The translations under genes were made by a program, and so were the position numbers. The notes below the pieces were generated by a model, which saw only the letters and a program-made list of their open reading frames with translations, ran no database searches and was not told the origin of the DNA. Shown piece by piece: positions 54,953 to 63,600 of a stretch of 64,000 nt of DNA. This DNA is from Chryseobacterium shigense (GTDB lineage: Bacteria; Bacteroidota; Bacteroidia; Flavobacteriales; Weeksellaceae), in the NCBI RefSeq assembly GCF_900156575.1, contig NZ_FTNY01000001.1:682001-746000 (forward strand). Reading direction: 5' to 3'. How positions within the stretch are numbered: the stretch's first letter is position 1; the number at the start of each line of letters is the position of its first letter.

Positions 54953-55756
54953 ATGAAAAAAATTTTTGTTGCAGGAGCCACCGGGTGGGCAGGTTCTGAA
55001 ATTAGCAGATCAATATTAAATCATGACGAAATGATATTAACAGGTGGACTTTCTTTGTCCCAGGATGGAAAAAATCTGTCAGAAATTCTGTCATTAAAGT
55101 CGGACCATACTATTCCATTGTTTAAATCTATAGAAGATGCAATAGAAAATGTAGAATTTGATATTCTTGTAGATTTTACCCAACCGGAAGTAGCGAAGCA
55201 TAATATCCACACTGCTTTGCAGAAAGGCAAAAAAGTCATCATTGGAACTTCAGGACTAACGGATGAAGATTATGAAGAAATCGAACGTATGGCCAATGAA
55301 AATAATACTTCTGTTCTTGCTGCAGGGAACTTTGCTCTAACTGTTGTTTTATTGCAAAAGTTTGCTGAAATGGCAGCGAAATATATCCCCCACTATGAGA
55401 TCATTGACTATGCAGATGCTAAAAAAATTGATGCACCAAGCGGAACAGTAGCAGAATTGGCTTATCGCCTTTCTAAAGTTCAAAAGCCTAAACTATCCGT
55501 AGCAATAGATGATACCATTGGAAATAAAGAAACAAGAGGGGCAACAATAAACGGCATACAGGTTCATGCTGTTCGCCTGCCTGGCCATACACTCGCCGTA
55601 GAAACCATCTTTGGACTCAAAGGAGAAAAATTGATACTAAGACATGATTCCGGAGAAAGTGCAGAGCCCTATGTAAAAGGAGTACTACTTGCCATTAAAA
55701 ACATTGATACTTTCAAAGGTTTACGAAGAGGATTAGACTCAATAATGGAATTTTAA
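54953..55756 (+). CDS. DapB-like reductase lacking the catalytic His pair
   Basis: A 267-residue NAD(P)-dependent reductase with the DapB fold: nucleotide loop GATGWAGSEI, the DFTQPE segment, GTSGLTDEDY, and NFALTVVLLQKFA. The substrate loop reads EIIDYADAKKIDAPSGT; true DapB has HH where this has A-D, so the catalytic His is missing while Lys and DAPSGT remain. This matches a paralogous group distinct from the lysine-pathway enzyme, with unknown substrate. It is divergent from an AraC regulator and within the accessory region. Confidence 0.82.
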   Translation: MKKIFVAGATGWAGSEISRSILNHDEMILTGGLSLSQDGKNLSEILSLKSDHTIPLFKSIEDAIENVEFDILVDFTQPEVAKHNIHTALQKGKKVIIGTSGLTDEDYEEIERMANENNTSVLAAGNFALTVVLLQKFAEMAAKYIPHYEIIDYADAKKIDAPSGTVAELAYRLSKVQKPKLSVAIDDTIGNKETRGATINGIQVHAVRLPGHTLAVETIFGLKGEKLILRHDSGESAEPYVKGVLLAIKNIDTFKGLRRGLDSIMEF

Positions 55757-55893
55757 CAATATATTTCAATGTCTATTATTTCGAATGTTTAAAAATATAT
55801 TGTAAGCAGTTTACCCAATAAGAAAATTACTTGATAGAAATGAGCTTTATAATTCTTTTTTACTTTGGCTCAAGCGAACCCAATCATCGATAA

Positions 55894-55961
55894 AAAGGTT
55901 TGAAAATACGCTCACCTTGGCACCAACAGCCAAATGGCGCCACTTGTCTTCAAGTGGCGCC
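55894..55961 (+). repeat. Structured repeat, copy 2
   Basis: Matches copy 1 (53431-53500) over about 45 bases before the hairpin with few changes and one or two indels. Lies between the convergent DapB-like and NmrA genes. Confidence 0.75.
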
Positions 55962-55968
55962 ATTTTTT
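55936..55968 (+). terminator. Terminator hairpin of repeat copy 2
   Basis: GGCGCCACTTG/CAAGTGGCGCC, a perfect 11-base stem with a four-base loop, followed by six T. Confidence 0.85.
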
Positions 55969-56046
55969 ATCTGTACATTCTTATTAGCATTATAGCCTGC
56001 AGAGTTTATAAAATACTTTTAAGTAATGTGTTAAACAATTTATTTA

Positions 56047-56979
56047 TTATTTGTAAAATTTCCAGTCAATATTATCTTTTGCCCATTGCCTGGCAGAGAT
56101 TGTCGGAATTCCGTTTTTACCATTAAATGTCTTGTCTAATGGCCAGGAAACACCTCTTCCCGCTCCAAATATGGAACGGTATTTTTTAACGAAATTGGTG
56201 GGATCATTTTTAAGATCATTGGTTATTTCATTGATATCTGAAAGTCTACGCTTATACTCCTGTCCTGACAATGACTCTGCAATATCAGCCAGATCTCCGT
56301 AAGTGATGGTATCTCCGGCAATATAGACAATCTCATTCTCTATCTGTGGTTCTGTGAAGAATATCTCAGCGGTAATTCTGCCAATATCATCAGGGGTCGT
56401 TAAGGTAACCGCAGTATCCCATCCGCCAATGGCATTGATCGATTTTTTCTCTAAATCTAAAATGCCAAAGAATGGTTCAAATAGATAGCTTGTAAACATA
56501 CCTGTGGAAATAATGACCCACTTTGTAGTATTTTGTGATCTGAGAAGTTCTCTTACATCAAGTTGTTCATCAAACAGATCCTGTGCACTTCCTCGTCCTA
56601 TCAGTTCAAAATCAACTCCGAACTGCCAGGGAAAATATCTTTTAACGCCTGCATCAAGCACGGCCTTGGCCAACTTCAGCTGAAAACCTCCTGCACCGGT
56701 TCCATAGCCCGTACATGAAACAACAGCGTCATAGTTTTTGAAAATAGCAATAAGTTCCGAAGACCGAGCGGACAGATCTCCCGACAGAAGTTCCACACCT
56801 AATTCCCTGATCTCTGTAATATTCTTTTTCTTATCTTCATCTTCAGAGTGAATTGTTGCTTCTCTCAGCAAAACAGTCACTTTTACGTTAGTATAGTTTT
56901 TAGCTTTTTTTGCGATATTGCGGATGACAGGCATCCCTAATTCACCTGCTCCTAAAATTAAAATTGACTTATTTTCCAT
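56047..56979 (-). CDS. NmrA-family/isoflavone-reductase-like NAD(P) oxidoreductase
   Basis: A 310-residue short-chain-reductase relative. Start at MENKSILILGAGELGMP, which puts the Rossmann motif at the N-terminus; an upstream in-frame extension of 38 codons covers the regulatory region. The NAD(P) motif is GAGELGMPVI; the substrate-facing PWQFGVDFELIGRG and VSCTGYGTGAGGFQ segments are typical of aromatic-alcohol or quinone-reducing NmrA proteins. It is divergent from an HxlR regulator, an arrangement common for electrophile- or quinone-induced reductases. Confidence 0.85.
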   Translation of the reverse strand: MENKSILILGAGELGMPVIRNIAKKAKNYTNVKVTVLLREATIHSEDEDKKKNITEIRELGVELLSGDLSARSSELIAIFKNYDAVVSCTGYGTGAGGFQLKLAKAVLDAGVKRYFPWQFGVDFELIGRGSAQDLFDEQLDVRELLRSQNTTKWVIISTGMFTSYLFEPFFGILDLEKKSINAIGGWDTAVTLTTPDDIGRITAEIFFTEPQIENEIVYIAGDTITYGDLADIAESLSGQEYKRRLSDINEITNDLKNDPTNFVKKYRSIFGAGRGVSWPLDKTFNGKNGIPTISARQWAKDNIDWKFYK

Positions 56980-57091
56980 TTTAAAATAATTTAATGTATT
57001 TGAACTCCTACATTGTAGAGGTTGGTTCATTTCCTTGAGCAAAGTTATAGCGTTCAGATTATGAAAGCAATAAGATACCAAGCTGTTAGTC

Positions 57092-57109
57092 ACTTACCTA
57101 TAGGTTAGT
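57092..57109. promoter_or_regulatory. Palindromic operator candidate, NmrA/HxlR
   Basis: ACTTACCTATAGGTTAGT is a near-perfect palindrome with one mismatched pair. It lies 112 bases from the NmrA start and 144 from the HxlR start. Confidence 0.55.
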
Positions 57110-57154
57110 TTTTTGATTTCTAATTCAATTATTTTTAATAAATCCAAAAAAAAA

Positions 57155-57172
57155 TTTACTGAAACCAGTAAA
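57155..57172. promoter_or_regulatory. Second palindromic operator candidate
   Basis: TTTACTG-AAAC-CAGTAAA, a perfect seven-base inverted repeat, 81 bases before the HxlR start. Candidate autoregulation site. Confidence 0.5.
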
Positions 57173-57253
57173 CTTAAAATTTATCGTTTAAAATGAGTTT
57201 TTTGCTTAGAAAGATTTATCTTTAAATTAGCAATAAGCACAGAAATTATAAAT

Positions 57254-57670
57254 ATGGACAGATTGATGACAGATGCTGAAATAGTAAAAGCCTGGGATGA
57301 TATTTGTAAAGTACTGAATAAAGATCATGATGAGCTTAAACATGACATCCTGAATCATGTTGGCAATAAATGGTCCCTTTTCGTCATTCACGCTCTGGGA
57401 ATAGACGGGAAAATGCGATTTTCAAATCTGGAGAAGCACATTAACGGAATCAGTCAGAAAATGTTGACGAAATGTCTCCGCGAATTGGAAAGAGACGGCC
57501 TCATTTCAAGAACAGTTTACCCCGAAGTACCGCCGAAGGTGGAATATGAATTAACATCCTTAGGCCGAGGTTTATTGATTCAAGTTACTCCGCTTTGGCT
57601 ATGGATTGCCCGTCACAGCAGTGAACTTAATAATGCTCGGGCACATTATATAGAACAAATGGGACGATAA
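57254..57670 (+). CDS. HxlR-family transcriptional regulator
   Basis: A 138-residue winged-helix regulator: NHVGNKWSLFVIHALGIDGKMRFSNLEKHINGISQKMLTKCLRELERDGLISRTVYPEVPPKVEYELTSLG-type core is complete. The N-terminal region has one Cys (DDICKVLN) in place to act in redox or electrophile sensing as in YodB/QorR. Divergent from the NmrA gene it probably represses. Confidence 0.9.
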   Translation: MDRLMTDAEIVKAWDDICKVLNKDHDELKHDILNHVGNKWSLFVIHALGIDGKMRFSNLEKHINGISQKMLTKCLRELERDGLISRTVYPEVPPKVEYELTSLGRGLLIQVTPLWLWIARHSSELNNARAHYIEQMGR

Positions 57671-57835
57671 TTTTCTAAAAATAGTCCTTTGTTATTTTTT
57701 ATGTCAACTTCAATGATGTATGCTTTACTATATTAAATTCAATAAAAAAAATCATTTAACGACATAACCATCCAAGATTAATTTGTTTCGAAATCCATGC
57801 CCCATCTGCCTTGAATTTATATATAATTAAAAAGG

Positions 57836-58699
57836 CTAACTGTTTTTCTGTACCGAAAACACCAACATATCTGCTTCAAAAAGAATATTGCCGCCAGTTT
57901 TAAAACCGGACAAAAGCGAATAAATATGTTGTTCCCGTTCCTGCCGTTCATCGTCAGAAAGTGCAGACAATAATGTATTTATTATAGGATTGCAGTCTTT
58001 GAAAAAGGCCCACAATTCCTGTTCGCTACCTTCCCAGTTCAAAACGGTTTTTCTTGCCGTTACCAGGAGATTGCTGACAGGCTTGTCTGCAAACAAAATC
58101 TTTAGCGCATGGCTGTCAGAAAACATAAAGGGGTCCTGGCCGTCGGGATATTTATGGTCCGCCATAGAGAATGTATCCTTGACGAGCCGGAACAACTGGT
58201 TGTCGCCGGTCCAGGTCGTGATTACCATATGTCCTCCTGGTCTGAGTACGCGCAAAAACTGATCTATAGCCTTGGATCTATCTTTGAGGTACATCAGGGA
58301 AAAAAAGCAGGTAAGAAGATCGAAGCTGGCATCAGGATAATCCAGCACTTCGGCAGCACACACTTTGAACGAGATATGGGGCAGCTTTTCTTCCTGTGCC
58401 AGCAGCCTGGCAATCTCGATCGATTCTGTGGCAATATCACAGGCCTCAAAACGGCATTGCGGCCAGGCCTTCGCCAGGTCAAGTACGGGGGTGCCCGTTC
58501 CTGTAGCAACGTCAAGGGCAGCAGTCGGCAAGAGCCTGTCCTGCATCAATTCCTGGATGGCGAGAGAAGCGTCTTCTGTCCATCGGGTAAGATAAGCATG
58601 CCACCTGATCCAGGGATCCGAAGTTTTGGCGATGATGGCTGCCCTGCGCGCCACCTGCAAGAACTTATTATCTAGAGTTATTTTTTCACTGTTGTCCAT
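57836..58699 (-). CDS. SAM-dependent methyltransferase in the RiPP-like operon
   Basis: A 287-residue class I methyltransferase: motif I ALDVATGTGTPVLDLA, acidic loop FEACDIATESIEIA, motif SFDLLTCFFSLMYL, and post-motif VLRPGGHMVITTW. It resembles UbiE/MenG-type small-molecule or peptide methyltransferases. It is last in the operon, 46 bases after the I9-like gene; the spacing and G+C-rich codons match the rest of the cluster, so it is a likely tailoring enzyme for the modified peptide. Confidence 0.85.
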   Translation of the reverse strand: MDNSEKITLDNKFLQVARRAAIIAKTSDPWIRWHAYLTRWTEDASLAIQELMQDRLLPTAALDVATGTGTPVLDLAKAWPQCRFEACDIATESIEIARLLAQEEKLPHISFKVCAAEVLDYPDASFDLLTCFFSLMYLKDRSKAIDQFLRVLRPGGHMVITTWTGDNQLFRLVKDTFSMADHKYPDGQDPFMFSDSHALKILFADKPVSNLLVTARKTVLNWEGSEQELWAFFKDCNPIINTLLSALSDDERQEREQHIYSLLSGFKTGGNILFEADMLVFSVQKNS

Positions 58700-58745
58700 A
58701 ATAGCTGCTATCGGTTTGGGGACGGTTAATGGGAGTTATTTAATA

Positions 58746-59003
58746 TTACAACAAACGGTTCGGTTCAATCTGAAAATCCTGACCGATAAGAGATTCTATT
58801 TCCACTATTGCTTTATTCCAGACTTCTTCCGGTGCATGAATAACCAGCTGGCCCAGCATCTGTAAATGCTCAACCTCTATGCCCATTTGTTCCAGTCGGT
58901 TTTTTAATGTAATGAGCTGGTCTCTGCCTGTTTCCCTTTTATCCGGTACAAGCGATCGGGCATCTGATAAACTTACCAGGAAACTTATTTCTTTTTTTTT
59001 CAT
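58746..59003 (-). CDS. 85-residue protein resembling a free-standing subtilisin propeptide (I9-like)
   Basis: No signal peptide. The pattern strand (EISFLVSL), helix (GRDQLITLKNRLEQMG), strand (IEVEHLQML), strand (GQLVIHAP), helix (EEVWNKAIVEIESLIG), strand (QDFQIEPNRLL) is the ferredoxin-like order of the I9 propeptide/inhibitor fold of subtilases. It starts ten bases after the subtilase gene. The subtilase has no obvious I9 domain of its own, so this could fold or inhibit the protease in trans. The fold is inferred from the pattern, not from sequence identity. Confidence 0.6.
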   Translation of the reverse strand: MKKKEISFLVSLSDARSLVPDKRETGRDQLITLKNRLEQMGIEVEHLQMLGQLVIHAPEEVWNKAIVEIESLIGQDFQIEPNRLL

Positions 59004-59013
59004 GATCTTTTTT

Positions 59014-60237
59014 TTAGCTGCTTAAATTGATCCTGCCTTTGCCCGCCCGCTCTGTATCCTGCAAAGGTATGACCATATTAAGCAATAATTCTTTAAGCTT
59101 TAGCGGTTGCGTGATCAGTTCGGGCTGCCGTTCCAGCAATAGTGCCGCTATCCCTGCTGCTACCGGCGAAGCCATTGAGGTGCCGCTTTGTTTGAAGTAT
59201 TGGTTCCCAGGTCCTGACAGGCTCGAGTACAGCCAGACACCCGGAGCGCTGATATCCGGTTTGTTGATATTGCCCAGCTGAGCTACTGTGCCCCAGGAGG
59301 AAAAAGAAGCCACCTGGTCATTTTCGTCCAAAGCACCGATACCCAATGTCAGATCATAATTTCCGGGGCTGCAATCACTGTTTTTTCCTTTACTTCCGTT
59401 ATTGCCTATTGCTGCAATCATCAGGGTGCCGGGATCCGTAAGTGCCATGTCCAGTGCACCGTGCAGATAATCATTAAAACCGGAGGCAGATTCTATGGAG
59501 GCATTGATCAGATGTACTCTTCCCGCCTGCATATCATTGTCACTGCCTTGTTCCAGCAGATAATTCAGACCACCCAGTATTTGCGCCAGGTATCCTGCTG
59601 TGCCACCACGTTGAGTCAGGCAGGCTGCTACCGTCAGCGAAGCATCTGGTGCGACCCCGGCATTTTTGCCGGCCAACAGACCGCATACATGGGTTCCATG
59701 AGTACCGTAGTCTTTTGGCGTGGTGCCTACAAGTTTACCAACACTGTCAAACTCTGCAAATTTTATCTGCTTTCCTGCAAACTCCTGGTGGCTTGCGTAA
59801 ATTCCGCTATCGATCACCCCTACATTGATATTCTTGCCGGTAAGACTCCCATCAAGGTTAAGCTTTTTTTTATGCCAGAATTCCGGTAAGGTAGCCAATG
59901 ACTCCTGCGATATTTCTGCGGGTGTAACTGATGCCACTTCTACGTTTTCTCTGATTGTGGCATCAAAAGCATCTTTGAAGTAAGATTCATCGATCTGCTC
60001 TTCGTCGATAATAAAAGTGCAAAGATTGGCAAGGGCATGGTAGACTCCCTGTGACAGGGATGCAGCACGTGCTGATCGCATCTTCTGTTGATGCGGCCCA
60101 CTTTGAATAAGATCATGAATATGGGCGGTTTTACCCTTTGCTGAATGGAGATTGAGGCCAGCACTTCTGAGGCCTTTTCCCTTGGACTCCAAATCCTGCA
60201 AAAAGGCTTTGGATGGAATAACGATTTTAACTGCCAT
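59014..60237 (-). CDS. Cytoplasmic S8 subtilisin-like protease (candidate leader peptidase)
   Basis: A 407-residue subtilase without signal peptide. The full catalytic triad is present: D143 in VGVIDSGIYASH, H180 in GTHGTHVCGLLAG, S354 in SGTSMASPVAAGIAALLL, and oxyanion Asn near 279 in AAIGNNG. The N-terminal 130 residues are not a recognised propeptide. Cytoplasmic subtilases of the PatA/PatG or LanP type cut leader peptides from RiPP precursors, and its place two bases after the orphan gene in a LanM operon fits that. Alternative: a regulatory intracellular protease. Confidence 0.85.
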   Translation of the reverse strand: MAVKIVIPSKAFLQDLESKGKGLRSAGLNLHSAKGKTAHIHDLIQSGPHQQKMRSARAASLSQGVYHALANLCTFIIDEEQIDESYFKDAFDATIRENVEVASVTPAEISQESLATLPEFWHKKKLNLDGSLTGKNINVGVIDSGIYASHQEFAGKQIKFAEFDSVGKLVGTTPKDYGTHGTHVCGLLAGKNAGVAPDASLTVAACLTQRGGTAGYLAQILGGLNYLLEQGSDNDMQAGRVHLINASIESASGFNDYLHGALDMALTDPGTLMIAAIGNNGSKGKNSDCSPGNYDLTLGIGALDENDQVASFSSWGTVAQLGNINKPDISAPGVWLYSSLSGPGNQYFKQSGTSMASPVAAGIAALLLERQPELITQPLKLKELLLNMVIPLQDTERAGKGRINLSS

Positions 60238-60239
60238 AA

Positions 60240-60698
60240 CTATTGATTTTTGGGTCTGGTATCCCTGATTGTGATTACGGTATTTTTTCCTTTTAGTTCC
60301 TGCGGATCGAGCTGTATAATACCCATGGGATGCTTAGGCATATACGCCGGCATGGGAATATAAAAGGCCCAGGTAAAAGTAAGCCCGACCGGGCCGCTTA
60401 GCTGATCTTCGCTAAGGAGATGCGTGACACAGAAATGTCCTCCCATATTGCCTTTCTGCGGCTGCATAACATGAAGCAGTTGCTTTTCTGCAGATACAAT
60501 GCCACATTCCAGCTCAAGGTTATAGCTGATGTCCCATGTAATAATCGCTTCGTTCTGTTTACCGAGCTCATACTGGTGTTTTTCAACAGAGCAAGCGGGC
60601 AGGTTAAAGGGGAAATAGTCGGCTGGCCAACGGAAATAAGCATCCCAGTAAGGGTCCAGGCGAACAATAGATTGTGTTTCAGTAGGTATGTCTATCAT
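60240..60698 (-). CDS. 152-residue protein of unknown function in the RiPP-like operon
   Basis: Start at MIDIPTETQ, where ATGA overlaps the stop of the LanM-like gene; an earlier ATG would overlap it by 88 bases. No signal, no membrane helix, no family I recognise. The sequence is rich in aromatic and Pro residues (DPYWDAYFRWPADYFPF, FTWAFYIPMPAYMPKHPMG) and contains Cys in LPACSV, LECGIV and HFCVTH. Its predicted beta-rich pattern could be a binding protein or substrate partner. Translational coupling to LanM implies a direct role in the pathway. Confidence 0.75.
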   Translation of the reverse strand: MIDIPTETQSIVRLDPYWDAYFRWPADYFPFNLPACSVEKHQYELGKQNEAIITWDISYNLELECGIVSAEKQLLHVMQPQKGNMGGHFCVTHLLSEDQLSGPVGLTFTWAFYIPMPAYMPKHPMGIIQLDPQELKGKNTVITIRDTRPKNQ

Positions 60699-63600
60699 TT
60701 GGTTATAGATTTTTTGAAAGAATTTAAACGACGGAAGGAGCCAAACTTCCCGATTTGGTCTAACCTTAAAAATAAATGGCATAATGCTCCTGTTCCATGA
60801 ATAACGGACAACAGGTGTATATCGGAAGCCCAGCTATCAGCAAACCATTCGCCTGTTTGCTCTTTTCTGGAGACAATCTCTGCCGCAAAATGTTTTGCCT
60901 GGACAAGGTATTGTCCGTCACCCGTAATATCAGACAGGTTTAAGGCCAATTCAGCATAATCGATCAGTTGTTGTGTTGTTAACTGCCGGGTATCCCGTGA
61001 CAGAAATGCTTGATAAACATCAGCACTGTTTTGATCATACCTGTACTCTAAAGCTGTAAATAAAGTCCCCATGTCCGGGTCCTGTTCGAATGAAAAATTA
61101 CCGGATTGTCCTTCCATAATCTGGTTGAGGTAGTCGTACCCTGGCTTTAAGGAAGGCAGTACCTCCAGCGGTCTTGCATATTCAGGGAAAACACTTTTGG
61201 ATTCAAAAGAATGCCGGGTAAGTTCTGCGAGTTCCCAGGCCGGTTTAAGCCCGTGAAGACTAAACAGCAAACCCGAATATCCACTGATGAAATCAGGGGA
61301 AGTATACTTCCGGAGTTGCTCCAGAGGAATTGCATTGACGTAAAGTTGTAAAGCGCTCATGGCTTCAGCAGATTGCAAATGCCGGGCGGCATATTCCAGA
61401 GCGATGATCTGGGAGCCGATGCCTGCATAAGCGCCAAGTAATAGAGGTTTGTCTGTAGTACCCCATACCAGGTCCAGATGAATGAAGTTGGCAATAGAAT
61501 TTTTTACTACAGATAAGGTGGAGGCCAGACTGCCTGATGCATATGTTTTATAATCTTCGAGGCCATATGCCCGGTAGAGATCGGTAAACATCATGCTCAG
61601 ACCACAGGTACCCGATAAAAGGTCAGGCTTCAGTACCTCCAGCATATAAGTACCAATATGTGACTGGTAATCCAGGCCTATCCAAGCCATATCACCCTGA
61701 GGGCTTTTTATAGCTTGATTCATAATCAGGGAGGCACAAGCCTTTGCCTGCGCGGCCCAGTCCGGAATTGGCACCTGCCCGACTGTTTCTTTATAGCCGC
61801 CTGTCGGCGCTGCATGATCCCCGCAATAGAAGGTGCTGGCAACAATTTGCTGATTTTTTTTGATGTCGAACGAATCGATCGAGCGTAAACGGCCGATCAT
61901 CAGGTCCAGGGCGCTATGGTCAAAATAATTAAATACAGCAGTATCCACCACCAGTTGTATACTGCCACCTGTGGCCGTAAAAAGCGGGATGTCCAGATGG
62001 TGCATCGACGCAATCTCATTGGCGAGGAGGGTTGCTTTTTCGCGGTTCAGTTTATTGTTTTCCCATACTTCTTTGAACAGGGAGAATAATGATTTATCCC
62101 TGATGATACCCCCGACCAGGTTTTGCGAATGCGTAGAAATTTTGATAATACGCATGTAAGTCCAGGTATCGCGGTGAATATACCGCAGGAGAGCGTCCGA
62201 GAATTTATAGAGACAGCTGTTTTCAGCCAGCAGCTTATCTTTTAAGCATACCAAAGCATGATTCATATCCGCATACCCTTGCTGAAAATCCTCCATATAA
62301 TCCGAGGATAGGGCAAATATACCCTTGACACTCGGCAGGTAATCCGTTTTTTCCCAGGTAATATACCCCGCATCCGATTTATTGATCCCTATACTGATGT
62401 TGTTATCGGCGGCCAGCGAAAGCTTGAAAGGAGAAGAAAAGGGTTTGATGGCAGCCAGAGTACCCAGGTCTTCGGCTTTTACACCCATGCCTATCGGCGT
62501 AGGGAAAGAAATGATGCCAATTTTGATGACGGACTCTTCCACTTCCTGTAATGCCTTTTGCTCTGATGGTAACAGGTCTTTGCCTGTTTCTTTTATATGC
62601 TGGATCACCATTTCCAGGTCGACAAACACGGGTTGATCTCCGTGTGCCACCAGGTTGTCCAGCCAGAAATCCCGGGCACCGCACAACTGGAACAAACGGG
62701 TTAGCATACCCATCCGCCGGAAAAAAGCCGGGAACTCCGAAGTGTCGTTACATTCCTTATGGGTGATAAACTCCTCCCATGTATAGTCGCCCATCACCGT
62801 TATCCGGCGCGTAGCCAGATTCAGGGGTAATACAGTATTCAACTCTGTGATTAGTCCAAAAAAATCATTGGCGATTTGCAAATTCTTGGGTTTGTAAACC
62901 AACTTCCTGCCGCCTGAAAAAGTAAGTAATGCAACCGATCTTCCGTTGCAATGTACATCACCCGCATCTCCTGAGTAATCGACAAGCAGTCCGAGGTTAT
63001 CCGTATTGAAGAAGGTTTTGGCGATCATCTCCCTGTCGTGCGACAAACGTTCTAAAAACTCGGTGATACTATCGGCCCAATTCGTGTAGGCAACGGCTAG
63101 TAACCGGCCAAGAACGGGGTAATGTTCGATACGTTGCAGCCAAGCCTCAAAGCTTGCCAGGTCTTTTGTTTTATCGCCAGCGGCAAATGAAGGAATAATA
63201 CTGTTGAGATAAATCTCGTTATCCAATACCGAAACAGAAAGCGTAACCAGCCTGCGACCAATAGCCTGCACCATCTGTGCGCCGGAATGGTAAGTGATCC
63301 CTAAATCCAGCCTGTCCGATTCGGCAATAACATGTGCTTCCGCCATTTTAACGAAAGGAAGCAATATACTTTCTACAGAGTTGCCCTGTTTATTTCCGGG
63401 GTGAGACAGGGTGGTACAAAAATCGGATAGGTTCTGAAATACTTTTTTTAACGCTCTGGCCCAGTCCGGCAACAAATCTGGATCGTCAACGATCACCTCG
63501 GACTGAACTGCACTTAAAAATGTAGTTTTATTCCAACCCATAAACTCCAGAAATGCATCTAACTTGGCCACATCGCCATAACCTACTATATCTGCCCACT

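Noticed and set aside
53431..55968. Integron attC sites
   Set aside because: The repeats lack GTTRRRY-type cores and no integron integrase is present.
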